Positions 23,829-36,119 of a DNA stretch of 64,000 bases are shown here, piece after piece; the first letter of the stretch is position 1; the number at the start of each line of letters is the position of its first letter. The notes beneath the pieces are model-generated. The model worked only from the letters and a program-made list of their open reading frames with translations. It was not told where the DNA came from and did no database searches. The DNA comes from Alentia gelatinosa (Eukaryota > Annelida > Polychaeta > Phyllodocida > Polynoidae). A program made the translations under genes and the position numbers. The stretch spans positions 42,576,723 to 42,640,722 of the forward strand of contig OX465584.1 in the NCBI GenBank assembly GCA_950022655.1. Reading direction: 5' to 3'.

Positions 23829-26800
23829 TAGAACATTTTGAATGTTAAACTACCCAAACCAACAAACCAACAAACGGTATTTATTTACCTTTACATTCTT
23901 GACGTATACATATGACATCATACTTTATGATACAAGATCAACGGTGCAAGACTTACTGATATATCAAAGGCCAGTGCTTCTCATACTATGTATGTATATA
24001 CATATGAGGTGTGGGTAATTGAAGAACTCTCACCTCGGTAAATGTGTAGGTCGAGACTCTATCTGAATAGATTTGATTGGTGTAAAAACAGTGAGAAAAC
24101 CTAACCCATTAGAAAGTCTGGGATAGATCTGGACGACCGGCGGTGAAATTAAACAAACAAACAAATAATACGAAATAAAAATGGCATTTACATAATGGAT
24201 TAAACGATTCCTTTAACCGACTTATTATTATAACATCACCGGTCTATATGGATCATTCTTCCATATTCACCAGTTTATTCGAAACATTCAAATCTGTTGG
24301 CTTTGTTGATTTTTGTGGGAAATACCAATGAGACGTTGAAATACACCTTGGCAAAAGCCTTGGACCCAACACTTCTGCGCTTGTAGAATGAGCTTTAAAA
24401 AAACACGAAAAAAACTCTGATATATATTGCTACTGTCAGATCGAGGTCATTGAGATAAAAAGAAAACAGTTGTACAGATCGAAAGATCATCTTTCCGGCG
24501 TGAATGACCTACGCTGGTATATCTTCATTTAAAACCTTCAGCCCTCTAGGTTTCTCATAGACACATTTATAGCAAGAGGTGGACTTGCTTCTGCATACAT
24601 CTCAGAATATCTAAGGAAATAGATTCCCTACTGGCTCAAGTGGACATGGCACCTAATATATTCCCTCCACTTTGAAAGGGTATACGTGTGTTATACGAGT
24701 GGAAATAGATAACGGGCGTCGTACCTGAGGGAATAGGTGCAGCGTCAATCGCCGTGAGAACTTTGATTAAGTGGAAACAGAATGACAGAGAGTAAGGCTG
24801 AGAAAACAAACTGTCAGTTCACTGAAATTTCCAGAGGGCCTTCACTTCAGGCCATATATAGTAGTCTTACTTTACTTAACCCGATAGCCGTTTTGTGACT
24901 TACCTATCTCTTCAACACCTCATCTACTGATCTCTGAGAACACCTGATCTGATCGTGAGCATTCTCTCATGAGGTTTTTAAATAAATATTTGATATTGAA
25001 TCATTATTAACAAATGTCAGTTTATGGCTTTTGAGCGAGTCCCCTAGATCGGTCAATCACTTCAGTTCTGCTGGTGAGGGTCTGGAGTAATGAATGAAAC
25101 TGATTTCATTGGAAAAATGTAACTCAGGCTCTATTTAGCCCAGTAGCATTAATCTAGTCCTTCATGAAACACTGACCCAATCCACTCTTCGCAGATTGTA
25201 TGCTATATCAGTTACTTGCTGGTATCATAGGGAGACATAATTGGTGTAGCTGAATGGAATCTGTTCCATGTTGTTTGTGTCGGAAATCGTGCGGAAATAT
25301 GCACAGTGTGCACGAATACCTCATTAGATACCTCAATATTTAGTCATTACACACCTTTAGTCGTTAAGAGGAGCTTGTAGAACATCTCTGAATGCTTGAT
25401 CAGTGCAAGGCTAACCTGGAGTGCCAGCACGCAGGATGCACCCTCTACACAGGTATGAATACATTATGTCAATTAAATCTTCACTCGCTGAGTCGCCGTT
25501 TGACTGCTGTGCATTTAACAGAGGATTCGATTGAAGAGTGAGCAGTGTGGTGATACACTCTTCAACCGATATCTGGTTCACGTTAGCCTTTCACACCAAT
25601 ACTACATGGACCAAAGATCTGTTTGGGTTGTAGATGACCTGCACATCTATATTTGACGTCCAGTTTATTCTTGTAACCTTGCTGGCGGACAGCGATAGTG
25701 ACATCACAGTCAAGCTAGAGTCAGTTTTGGCATTTTACACACATACTTATCTCTATGTCTTTAATATAATATCTACTTTCTCCATGCTCATAGTTTTACT
25801 GGAGTACTGCAGTACTATGTAAAACCATAGTTATGGTGACAGTACGGGGTAGATTTATGAGTTGTTTCGGAGAAATTCGTTCTGAACGAGCCGGCAACAT
25901 TCTCTTTTGAGAATCCTTTCAGATCAGGGGCCCGTCTAATAATCTAGGATCGTCCATGAAGGCCCTTTTCTGTAAGCAAGGGTTATCGTTTAATAACATT
26001 TAAGTCTGTTCCGTAAGACAGTATTAACCGTCCATAAGGTCATCCATAACTGTTGAATAAAGCTGACACACATCGTCTCTGGGTCTATATGGCATACAGA
26101 AAAGGGTCTACATATAGGATCCTACAAACGTGCCCCAGGATCTTAGTTGAAACTTTATGCCTGTGATAAACACCAGTCTGTTATAACACAGCAATCAACC
26201 ACAGTCTAAGGATATATAGTGATTTAAATTCCTGTCACAGAATAATCCCTCTTGATCAAATACTTTTTTTCAAATCCTTTCGGATTTCCAGACGTGACCT
26301 TAGCCGATTGGTCAAGCGATTATCAAGGCCTTGTGTATAAAGAAATATGTTAAATCTTCTGCTTGACTTAAGCATAACCCACATCTCTAGAGAACAACCC
26401 ACATTGTTAGAATATACCCCTCATGGGGACATTATGCAAATATTTGTTCCTTGGGTCATTCAGGTCATCAAACTTGCAGAACACCATCATGTTCCGTATA
26501 TATATGAGTGATAATTTCCCTGATACACAATCATGTGTAGCAAAGATTTACTATTCCAAAATTTCTGGTACAGCTGTCACCTCCTGAGGGAGGCTCTCTA
26601 TCCATCTTAACTTAAAGGTAAATGAGACCATTGTTAAGGGGGATCCCCACATTGTTTGACTAAGCCTTGGGGCTCAGGTACACATATCTACAGTGTAAAT
26701 TTAACTACCTTTTCATGTTCCAATAGCAATGCTGGTTTCCATAGACGAGTGAGTGCCTTATGTTTAGTTCCTTGGGAGAGGACAATGAAGTAGACAAGGC

Positions 26801-28745
26801 ACCTTGTGACTTATTATTCCGGTAATGTTTAAGATATTTTCGAATTTAAAATGAATGTCTTAAGGTATTCCTGCCGCATGAGGGAATGTTTTATAAAGGA
26901 AGCAATGTGTCGGACTAAAAAGGAGTATTGAATAGGATGAGTTTTCTAAATAGAACTGAGGGGATATGATTCTACCATCTCTGGCACAGGTTTGGTCGCC
27001 TTTGCACGCAGGTATATTGGGTGGAAAACGTTCTCAGGCCTGCATGCAGGAGTCGTTGGGGTCCATATAGAGGGCTTTGTATTGAGGAATGAGAGTGAAG
27101 GTGCGTAGAAGAACCCAGACACTAACCCTTTATAAATAAAAACACCCCACCAATTTTGCCGATGCTGAATCTGCGTTGAAAGTAGGCATAACTTTTGCCC
27201 GCAGAAGTCGGAATATAGGGATTGAATGCATTACTCTATTAATCATATCTGCTTGTGAAGGAATTGTATAGATTCGTATCATACCTCACGTAGTTTTAGC
27301 ACATCGAACGCAGTTCCTTACAATAAACATGAAGTATTTCTTTCGGTCTCTCACTTTATCAATGTTTTCAAAGGCGGGCCAGGCAAAGGTGATATTTGGG
27401 TACAGGTTACAAGGTTAGAGGGTTCGGTCGAAAGTTAACATTGGGTGGCTTCTCAAATGAACTAGACCCTAAATATTGTGAAGTCTTTGGTGGGTGGAGC
27501 GTTAACTAGACGAGATTGTGTAAACACATTACGATCTTTTACTCTATGAAAGGCACTTTGGTCCTTTGCTTTTCCTTTGTGTGTACTCTTCTTATTATCC
27601 ACATCTAATATACACTCTGATGTTTCATTTTTCTGACTGTCAATGTGAGTGTATCTATCGGCAACACCCTTATTGCTAGTATTGGTAAAGTTGCTGAACT
27701 TTCCTAAATATCGGCATTGGTTACCTGGACAACTAGACATCAAGCTTAAAACATGTTTTCCTTCGTTTATCATGACAATGTATGGTCAGCTGAAATATAC
27801 TTCAAAACATATCATTACTTAAAGGCACATGGTGTATTGTGTGGACTACATATAGTCAAACATATGTTCAAACCAACAAAGTTCCTATTTGTGCAGGGGT
27901 ACACTTTTGTTTGTTTGTGTGACTCATCAATTGGTTACTGTGACCTTTAATAATGTTGAAACAATATATGAAAATTAACATATCCTAGTATTCCGCATAG
28001 GCAAAGCAAGAGGAACATTTCCTTAATTACATGATAATATATAAACGATATACATATTAGCATGTAGTTATCAAGTTAAATCACATGAGTTAAGATCTGC
28101 TTCTTTTCCCTGTACCCGCAGGTTAGGTGCACTGTTCCGGTGTTATACGGGAAGGGCATACTAATGAGGTCTCGTCCCTGGTAGTCACGATATGCGGTTT
28201 TCTAAATCCACGGCCATTTCCTGAATAAGTCTTGAAAATTTCCAACGGATATCAACTGCTTTTTAATTCACATTTCCACCAGTGAGATTGAAACCTCATT
28301 CATATACAATGTCATGTATTTCACTAACTTGAGTTCACATAGTTGATTGAACTTTCGCACGAATTAGTATGTAGTTCAGGCTTTTTGGAGGGGATCGGGC
28401 CGATAACATTCTCAAGGGAAGTATTAGGATACTGCCCTTTGTACCAAGGGTATCCGTGTAATGTGTGTAGTATGCCATTTCTCAGGTTAGTTCGTGAGTA
28501 CGCCAGGACAGAGAGCGTGCCCCCGTATTGCGGCGTGTCACGGTCAGTCTGTGTTTATTTTGGTCAGTTGGTCACCATGTGCAGGAAACCGGTGTGCCCA
28601 CCCACGGGCTCTGTCTGGCAGTCCTCGACCGGGCACTCACCGGGGTCAAGGCGGTCTGACCGGACGACGTCTGGCCGGTCTGTGACCACGACCCGACCCC
28701 GCCTCCTGAGACTTTAGAAGGACATTTACCATTAGCTAGTACCGG
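23829..28745. other. intergenic, nothing firmly recognised
   Basis: 4.9 kb without a supported gene. A 103-codon minus frame at 27462-27773 is Ser/Thr/Asn-rich and starts with ATG but has no recognised domain. A GC-rich patch at about 28490-28720 is open in several frames without a recognisable product. A small inverted repeat (TCGATTGAAGAGTG / CACTCTTCAACCGA) lies at about 25527-25571. Confidence 0.4.
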
Positions 28746-28953
28746 AGACACACCAAGCGATAAACGCTGCGATTTCGGGAATCGCCAATAGAAAATGACT
28801 GGTATATGAGCTTTGATTTCATATTCCACCTGACTATTGCTTCTGATGCGCTAAATCAATGGTGGAAGATATTACTGTGAAGTGATATCTCACATACATG
28901 CATTTTGTGTTGGCGATTCCGGAGATCGCTGCCGTTTCTCGCTTGGTGTGTCC
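28746..28953. mobile_element. foldback/MITE with ACACACCAAGCGA termini
   Basis: The left end (GAGACACACCAAGCGATAAA, continuing to GGGAATCGCCAAT) is the imperfect inverted complement of the right end (GTTGGCGATTCCGGAGATCG through CTCGCTTGGTGTGTCCC). About 208 bp. A related terminus with GTTGGCGATTCCAGAAATCG and TTCTCGCTTGGTGTG occurs at about 30301-30347, so this is a small dispersed family. Confidence 0.7.
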
Positions 28954-29179
28954 CCTGCTTGACGGCGCCGATTGATTGAGTTTCTGCATTTAAAATGGTC
29001 ACTGATTAATTTGTTGGAAAAAACGTGATAAGGGCACCACCGACTCACTTGGTGGACGGGCGGCATAATCAGAATATTTTGATTTCATTAAGTAGACACA
29101 AGGTTTTAGCATGACAATGAAATGATATGTAGCCTACATATGATATGGAGGAGAAACCAGGCCAAAGATGAATTATAGG

Positions 29180-30170
29180 AATCAGTCCTTTAGAATTCCA
29201 TCAAGAAATATGATAAACCCGCCCCTCACACAGGCCTCCGTGTAGCTGCTCAGTCACACACCACTGGTGACCCCCCAACACCACCGTGGTCAGGGAGGGG
29301 GGATATACCAAACTGGCTGAAAGGGTCAATGGTCATTCCTGTAAGAGGCGCCCTGCTCACTCCAGGTGGGGCATGGACAACTCAGACATAAAATGCATTC
29401 ACAGTGAGTAGTCATTACATCCTGTATGAGGAGCAGGGTTTACACAGAGAAAAACACATACATAGATACACAGCCACACAGAGATGCAGACAGATAGATA
29501 CAGATTTATAAAAAGACAGGTACACAGCCAGACAGATATCTGCACACAGAGACAAAGACATGCACTGTATTTTTTTTTTTTTTTTTTAAATTTTCAATAA
29601 AGACAGTACAATCACCCTATACAGGGCGTTGTATGATACAAACAGACTTACAGTCACACACTGACACATACACACACACTCTCAGATACATCTGTCTCCG
29701 TTTGTATTCATACAAGAAAGCATGCAACACACAGTAACATCATCCTGTGTGAATAACTAATTAGTTTTAATCATTGTACTAACACTAACTATATGCCATA
29801 TAATGGTGTGTCCTCCTCAGCCTAAGTACAGGTCAGTACACATGTGGCAATGTATCTACTCTCACAGTCAGGCATACTGTGATCATGACCAGAGAGAGGC
29901 CTCAGGTATTTATAGGTCCACTACAGGGCTTGAGGTTGTCGGGACTGCCTCAAACTCTCCAGGTATAAATTAGTAGAAGGTCCCAGAATATATTGCTTGG
30001 AGAGTTTCCAAACAGAATGGTCCCCTGTTAGTATTCACCTACGACTCTACCAGTTGAGAAACTACCTGTAGGCTCCGCTCCGCAAAGCCTTTGCGCATGT
30101 ATAGGGTGGAGCCTAGCTTTTAGAATTTATTAACCAAGTCTAATTGCCTTATATCAGCTTTAATTAAATT
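29180..30170 (+). repeat. repeat X, copy 2 (diverged)
   Basis: It follows the order of copy 1: a CCGCCC / CACACAG opening, a GGGGGGATATACC block, a long tract of CAGATACA/CACACAG words (interrupted by a run of about 18 T at about 29570), and a closing block GGAGCCTAGCTTTTAGAATTTATTAA with CTTATATCAGCTTTA, equivalent to the end of copy 1. Identity is clearly lower than between copies 1 and 3. Confidence 0.5.
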
Positions 30171-30677
30171 TCGTTTCCATTGACTGACAAAATCGTGGAG
30201 ATTTTTTGAGGTACCCTAAAATTCCGTTGGTGGTGGAACCGACTGTACATCTGTATCAATTTGTCGGATGAAATAATAGCTCACATACACGCCATATCGT
30301 GTTGGCGATTCCAGAAATCGCTGCCTTTCTCGCTTGGTGTGTTTCCAGCTTAAGGGTGCAGTGTATGCACTGTTTCTGCTTTTCCAGGTACACACAGGTT
30401 TTTTTCTGAGAAAATCCATCAGTGGTGACCTTGTTACATAATCTATACCAAATCAATCAGTGAGCATTATCTGAGGCCCCTCTCCATTGGCCAACGAAAA
30501 CGGTGGAGATTTTTTAAGTTACCCAGAAGGTCTGTCGGCGCTGCCACCGATTGTGCATCGGTATCGAAAAATCGGTGAGGTAGAAGTTTTCACTCAGAAA
30601 CCAAACTTTCACTCAGTGTTCACAGTTTATAGAAGACTTTCTGGGTTGGACATGCAACCAATGATTAAGTCCGCCGG
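30171..30677. repeat. diverged repeat cluster
   Basis: Two related blocks of about 100 bp with CGTGGAGATTTTTTGAGG (about 30193) and CGGTGGAGATTTTTTAAG (about 30500), each followed by a GTACATCTGTATC or GTGCATCGGTATC type segment. The first also holds the terminus related to the 28.7-kb foldback. Confidence 0.45.
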
Positions 30678-30886
30678 TGGTTCTTGACTGTAGATCGGTG
30701 ACGGGAAATCGGCCAACGGAACAGGGCTATTTTCCATTGCCCTTCACCGATCTGGCGTCAGTGTACCCACAATTTAATGGTGGTTCCCGACTTCAGATCG
30801 GTGCAGAATAATCGGCAATTGGAAACGGGCTAATACAGTACACCCTCGCCAATTATTAGATACCGATCTACAGTCAGTGGCACAAC
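30678..30886. repeat. two tandem small foldbacks
   Basis: Two consecutive hairpin units of about 100 bp. Each begins GGTTC..GACT(G/T)..AGATCGGTG and ends with an inverted CACCGATCT or TACCGATCTACAGTC. The arms pair within each unit and the two units resemble each other. Non-coding. Confidence 0.5.
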
Positions 30887-31108
30887 GGACAAGGGGTATG
30901 GGTGGACATATAAACGGTATCACTTTACTTGGATATGCGAGACGGTCCACCAGACAATATCGGACTCATTACTTGAGTTTTTTTTATATAGATGGGAGGA
31001 AAATACCTTGTCTATTATTAAGAATATACAATAACGCCGAACCTATTCACTTCTCTTTTCTGCTTACCTGTCAACCATATACAATACCCATTTTGTTTAT
31101 CCTTGCAG

Positions 31109-31176
31109 AGTGATTGGGAGCATGAGGACCTAAGTTACACAGACTGAATACTTTAACGGATCTTTCAGTACAGAAG
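31109..31176 (+). other. possible small exon upstream of the proline-rich gene
   Basis: A 68-bp segment bounded by a strong acceptor (TTTATCCTTGCAG, AG at 31107-31108) and a good donor (CAGAAG/GTATGT at 31176/31177). It would splice to the acceptor at 31816-31817 just before the first start codon of the proline-rich gene. In one frame it reads SDWEHEDLSYTD then stops, so it is either 5' untranslated or the tail of another transcript. Confidence 0.3.
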
Positions 31177-31823
31177 GTATGTATCCTGCTGCCATTTTAA
31201 TACAATGTTTACTTACAGGGTTTTGCACCCTTAATCACGGAGAGCTGGATAGAATTGAAGCAGAATAGTGGTGAATGCACATATTTATAGCATATCAACC
31301 TTACTTTCCACCCCTAGGTTATGATTAAGGGTACAACAACATAGCATCTATAAATATAACAACATATTCGTTGAATTAGATATGAGGGAATCAATAGATC
31401 ATACAAATATTGCAAATATCATATAATGCGCTTCCTATATTCTCCTAAAGAGAGCATAAAAACATGAGAAGTCACACAAAAACATACCATAAAAAGCACT
31501 GACCCCTAACATGCACAAAGAAAATTAGTAGTAGTGTCTGTTGAGGTCGACACTAATTCTAGTAATTCATGATCGAAGATGTTACAAAACACCATGACAC
31601 GCTTCAGAATAGGACTCCGCTGAAGTCGACATTCCCCCTTTCCAGCCAAAGTGTTCAAATGGGTAATAAAATACCTCTGTTCCGAACAAAGATGTTCCCT
31701 TCATGAGGGTGTACCTTAAGTGTAATTCTAATTACCTTATCTTGAAAAATTGATTATCTTGATATAATCTAAAAAAAAACCCCATAAATTTGCATCTTTT
31801 ATCTTTTCTATTGACAGACAAGC

Positions 31824-32705
31824 ATGGTGCGTCTAAGGAACCGGGCTATGAATGCCCCTACCACACAGGAGATGCAGCAGAATGCGGCTCGATATGATAG
31901 GAAGCAGAGGGTGGGGCGCCATCCTCAACCCACCCGGCCCCTGCTTGGGCCTGAGATAAGAGGCGTCACAGGCAGTAACAAAGACCCCGCTCCGCAAAGG
32001 CCACTCAGAGTACACACATTACCACAGAATAGACTGCCACGAACCAACGGTAATGTCCCTACACCTACATACACTACCCTCATCCAAAATGGCATTAACA
32101 TAAATAAGAGAGCAATGCGGCCAACATCTCCACCACCACCTCCACCTGTGGTTTATATTGACAAACCCAACATAAGTCACCCACGCCTTGCTCAATATGT
32201 TCACATACCACCACCTTCAAGGTCGAACAAGAACATTTTCGAGGCAATTCATCCGCCGAGAGACCATGAACATGAACTGACGAGGGTGTTAGCTAGCATG
32301 CCGCCGACGAACATGAAGAGACGCCCAGCACCCTTACCTCCTTCGCAGAGGTCTTTGGCGAAGCTTCTTAATAAGAAGCGCCGTGCTCCACCACCTCCCA
32401 TCATGGAGGTGTCTGACGACGAGAGCCAATCCTCAGAGTCCACGAGGCCGACTTCACCTGAGGCACAGCCTGAGGAACCTCTGGCAGATTATGAAACGGT
32501 GTCCCGCACACCGTCCCCAGAGGTGGGAGAACGCGAAGACGCATCAGTAGAAAGTGTAGTTCCTATGGCGAATGAGGTACGACAATTACAGGAAGTTAAG
32601 GAAGAGGATCATATGGAACCGATTGAGGAACCACAGGAGGGTCCTATCATTGAAGACGTATACAGCATCCCTAATAAGGTTACCCATCCCTACATGATCT
32701 CCTGA
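31824..32705 (+). CDS. proline-rich disordered protein, upstream reading frame (293 aa)
   Basis: A 293-residue frame starting at ATG 31824, seven bases after a good splice acceptor (TTTTCTATTGACAG). It is disordered-looking: rich in Pro, Arg, Glu and Ser, with PPPPPP near residue 104, an RRPAPLPP-type SH3-ligand motif, a basic NKKRRAPPPP stretch and an acidic C-terminal third. No folded domain is recognised. It ends at TGA 32703-32705, and that A is also the first base of the ATG of the next, much longer frame, giving a TGATG overlap. I think the two frames belong to one transcript, and perhaps to one protein interrupted by a one-base shift. Alternatives are a true two-cistron mRNA or an error in the sequence. 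Confidence 0.6.
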   Translation: MVRLRNRAMNAPTTQEMQQNAARYDRKQRVGRHPQPTRPLLGPEIRGVTGSNKDPAPQRPLRVHTLPQNRLPRTNGNVPTPTYTTLIQNGININKRAMRPTSPPPPPPVVYIDKPNISHPRLAQYVHIPPPSRSNKNIFEAIHPPRDHEHELTRVLASMPPTNMKRRPAPLPPSQRSLAKLLNKKRRAPPPPIMEVSDDESQSSESTRPTSPEAQPEEPLADYETVSRTPSPEVGEREDASVESVVPMANEVRQLQEVKEEDHMEPIEEPQEGPIIEDVYSIPNKVTHPYMIS

Positions 32706-32722
32706 TGGCAGACATCAGGAGA
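32698..32722 (+). promoter_or_regulatory. hairpin enclosing the TGATG stop/start overlap
   Basis: TCTCCTGATG (32698-32707) and CATCAGGAGA (32713-32722) are perfect inverted complements separated by the five-base loop GCAGA. The stop codon of the 293-codon frame and the start codon of the 1138-codon frame both lie in the stem. No canonical slippery heptamer is seen just upstream. Confidence 0.6.
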
Positions 32723-35700
32723 AAAGGAGGGGAGCGCGCTAACAGGGTCATACCATTTAAAGAACCAGAGAGACGATTATCTCCTCGTTCAGCAATGCTT
32801 CAGGAGATTATCCAAGTCTCCAATCAGCGTCAGGAACGCCGCGTGGCCGGTGCGCTGATAATGCGAAACGTCGATGGGCGCGGGTCAAAAACCTTCAGAG
32901 AGAAGGGAAAGGAAGCAAAGAAGAGAATATCTGAGGGATTCAGGTCTTCAATGGCCACTGGGCGACCAGAGCCTCCGAGTACGGTGGAGAGTGCTGAGGA
33001 TGAGACGTCATCGTCTAAATATCCGAGTGAGGAGGAGGAGGAGATGATAAAGATGATTGAATTGGCCGCGGAGGATGAGGAGTCCTGGTCACCTCAGCAG
33101 GACCTGCCTTACGACGAAGCGGATGATCTCAACAAGGAGATCACCGCTCGTGGACATAACGAACCAACATTCTTCCACATCTTCACAGATCTGAGTGACA
33201 CAGAAGCCCCTAAAAAGAGGAAGATCAAGGTAAAAAACAGTAACTTGAAAAAGATCCATCACTCCATGAAAAACATGTTTGGATCACTGGGGAAAAGCTT
33301 TGCAAGAAAGAATAAACTGAAGGAGCTCATGGAAGGAAGCTGGGTTATCTATCACTCGGAGAAATACGATGATCCTCCTGATGGACCTGTCTCCATAGCG
33401 AGAATCGAGAAGAGGCCTGCATATGCATATAATGAAGCTAAGGATAAACTTGTACTGATTCCAGATTATGAAAGAGTTATCATCACTGAAGATGGACTGA
33501 CGATAAAGGAATCAGCACTGACAAAGGTTGAGAAAGGTAATAAAGAGGAGAGGCTTCACTCTAGTACTGTGAAAGCGATGGGAGTACCTGTCCCTTTAGA
33601 AACAATACGTTATCGAGAAAACAGACTGGAGCGAGAACGCGAGATTCAAGAAGCTATAGAAAGACAAATGGACGAGGTGAGAAGTAAGAAGAAAAGAGAA
33701 AGTCAGATTAAGGAGATTTTGGAAGCAGGACAAGTTTCTAATGCAATGCCTTCACGTCAGATGGTATCTGACTTTACACCCGCTCCTCCACAGGACTGGG
33801 AGCAGGATGATACACCATCAGAAGACACGCTCATGACCTCTCAATCTAACATAACCCAGTCATCAATGCTCTCCCTAGACGAGAGGGTTGAACGAGACTT
33901 TGATCAACATACCACTGCCACCTTGAGAGCAACGAAGAAAAAAAGCCCCGTAGATAATGACCATAAAGGACACTCGTATCTGAAAGATAGGATGCGACTG
34001 CAGCGCCATCAGCGCCATCAGGTGGGAAACCAGAACCCACTTTACACCAGCGATGAAGAGGACAGCTCTACTGAAGGTGAGGATAGTACACATCTCTCAG
34101 AGGATGCTTATCATATCAAGAAGATAGAACAGACACCAATCTCTGCAGCACCCGTTGGGACACCGACTCCCCCAGTATACATTATGCCAATGTATATGCC
34201 AATGACCTATCATGGTCTGGCGCAACAGACGCCCATGACTCAAATGCCGTTACAGCAAATAGGAGCAACACCAACGATACAACAGCCAATGTCTCCACAA
34301 CATTTACACCAATTTTCGTACCCCCAACATCTGCAGCCAATAGCAGATCAACAGCAAGAGAATCCTTATGAAGCAAGGCTTGATGACTATGTCCAGGATG
34401 ATAAGAGGGGGCGTAATTCATTTAGGAACAATGAAGACGCACCTGATAGACAAGATACACCTTGGGTTGAGCAAAGAGCGACATCTGAGAAACCTGATAT
34501 AGAGTCACATTTACCTGAAAGGGTACATAACCAAACCATACTCTATGGTGCTCATTTAACGGCAATGCCTAAAGGTACGATTGAAGACGACATCAATGAT
34601 GAAAGCTCTGTTTCAGGAATGGATCTTCCTACATCACGAGTGGCACATCAATGTGAAAGTACATCAGAAGGAGATGAAGCCAATGATGAGGATGAAGATA
34701 CTGAATCGTCACAGACATCATTCCCGGTCAAACCTCCAGCGGCCCTAATGACACCCAATCCACGTCAACCTGATGCTCTTGTTGATTCGTTGCCGCCTCC
34801 CCAATCTCCACCTGAGGATACAGCCAACTTCCCCTTGAAAACTTTGCCATTGCAAGAACTCTCTAATTCTGCTCCAGTGCAAACACCAATGCAACTTCCA
34901 CCACGTCCACCACGAGACTATGATCTCAACCCTTCTTCTGCCGTGCGTGATTCCCTACATACGTCAGAGGAGCGAGATCTAGCCATTCCTCAATCACCTG
35001 TGACACCATCCCCCTTTGCACTCGATAGTCTTGCTCAAACATTACCTGATAACCCAACTCATTCATCTTTGCAGCAGCCACTTGTACAACATATCCCATT
35101 AACCTCTGCTCATTCATCTGTCTCTTCTTCTGTTCCGTCATTATCGTCATTATCACCCCTACCTCCTCCTCCATCTTATTCATCACTGGGGTTATCCAGG
35201 CAAACACCGACATTATCGCCACGACAAAGCGTAACAGTTTTTGACCCCCCACTTATTTCATCTTCGTCTCCCCTAACATCATCTTCACCAACACAACCAT
35301 TGTCTTCGCCACCCTCGACACCACCAGCAACACTTCAAAGACCATCCTCACCACCCCCAGCATCATCAGTAGTGCCCAAAATAGCAGGTCAAGTTCCGTT
35401 AACAGCACCTTCAGTACCACCTTCCCCACCCCGACCTCCAACACCTCCACAACCATCAGCATCACTTTCTATCCCACCAACACCGCCACCACTTCCACAG
35501 ACAGTAATATTACCTTCAATACCACCGCCACCGCCACCGCCACCACCTCCTCCACCACCTCCACCGACATTAATATCACCTTCAATACCACCGCCACCAC
35601 CGCCACCACCTCCCCCACCATCAGCATCACCTTCAATACCACCTGCACCACCGCCACCACCCCCACCGCCACCACCTCCACAGACAACAATATCACCTTC

Positions 35701-36119
35701 AATACCCCCACCGCCAACCCCGCCACCACCGCCACCGCCACCACCGCTACATACATCTGCATCTCCCTCAATACCACCACCACCACCGCCACCACCACCG
35801 CCACCGCCACCACCACCGCCTCCGCCTCTGCCTCCAGCACCAGTGACACATTCTTTAGTTAAACCCGCTTCGCCCAAATCCAAACCCAAACCCACTCCTT
35901 CACCACCAAGCTCCCCTCAATCTGATCTAATGGCAGAGCTCAAGAAGCGCCTCCAGATTAAGCCCTTTAACTCCGAGACCCCAAAAGGTTTCCGCCCAAT
36001 AAACTTTAACTCTACCACCTTCAAAGCAGTAAATAAGCCGCAAGGTGTGGCCTCTTCCGTGGATACAGGCGCGGCACCAATGATGGCCCCATGGTTACAG
36101 AAACATGATGTCCAGAAAG
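32705..36119 (+). CDS. large proline-rich, WH2-like actin-regulator-type protein (partial, exon ends at donor)
   Basis: An open frame of about 1138 codons up to a strong donor AGAAAG/GTGAGA at 36119/36120 (phase 1); the frame stays open into the presumed intron to 36265. In order it shows: a basic N-terminus; an acidic EEEEE stretch; a PKKRKIKV nuclear-signal-like motif at about residue 169; a charged coiled-coil-like region at about 300-350; Gln/Met/Pro-rich and Ser/Pro-rich disordered regions; five tandem SPSIPP-plus-polyproline modules at about 920-1042, like profilin/EVH1 ligands; and DLMAELKKRLQIKP at 1074-1087, which resembles a WH2 actin-binding motif. No formin FH2, SH3 or ankyrin domain is visible. 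The job is inferred as actin-cytoskeleton regulation or scaffolding. The gene continues past this exon, but I could not place further exons. A frame stop at 32675 prevents simple upstream extension. Confidence 0.7.

Noticed and set aside
35389..35895. Long glycine- and valine-rich minus-strand frames
   Set aside because: Antisense shadows of the polyproline codons in the plus-strand gene.
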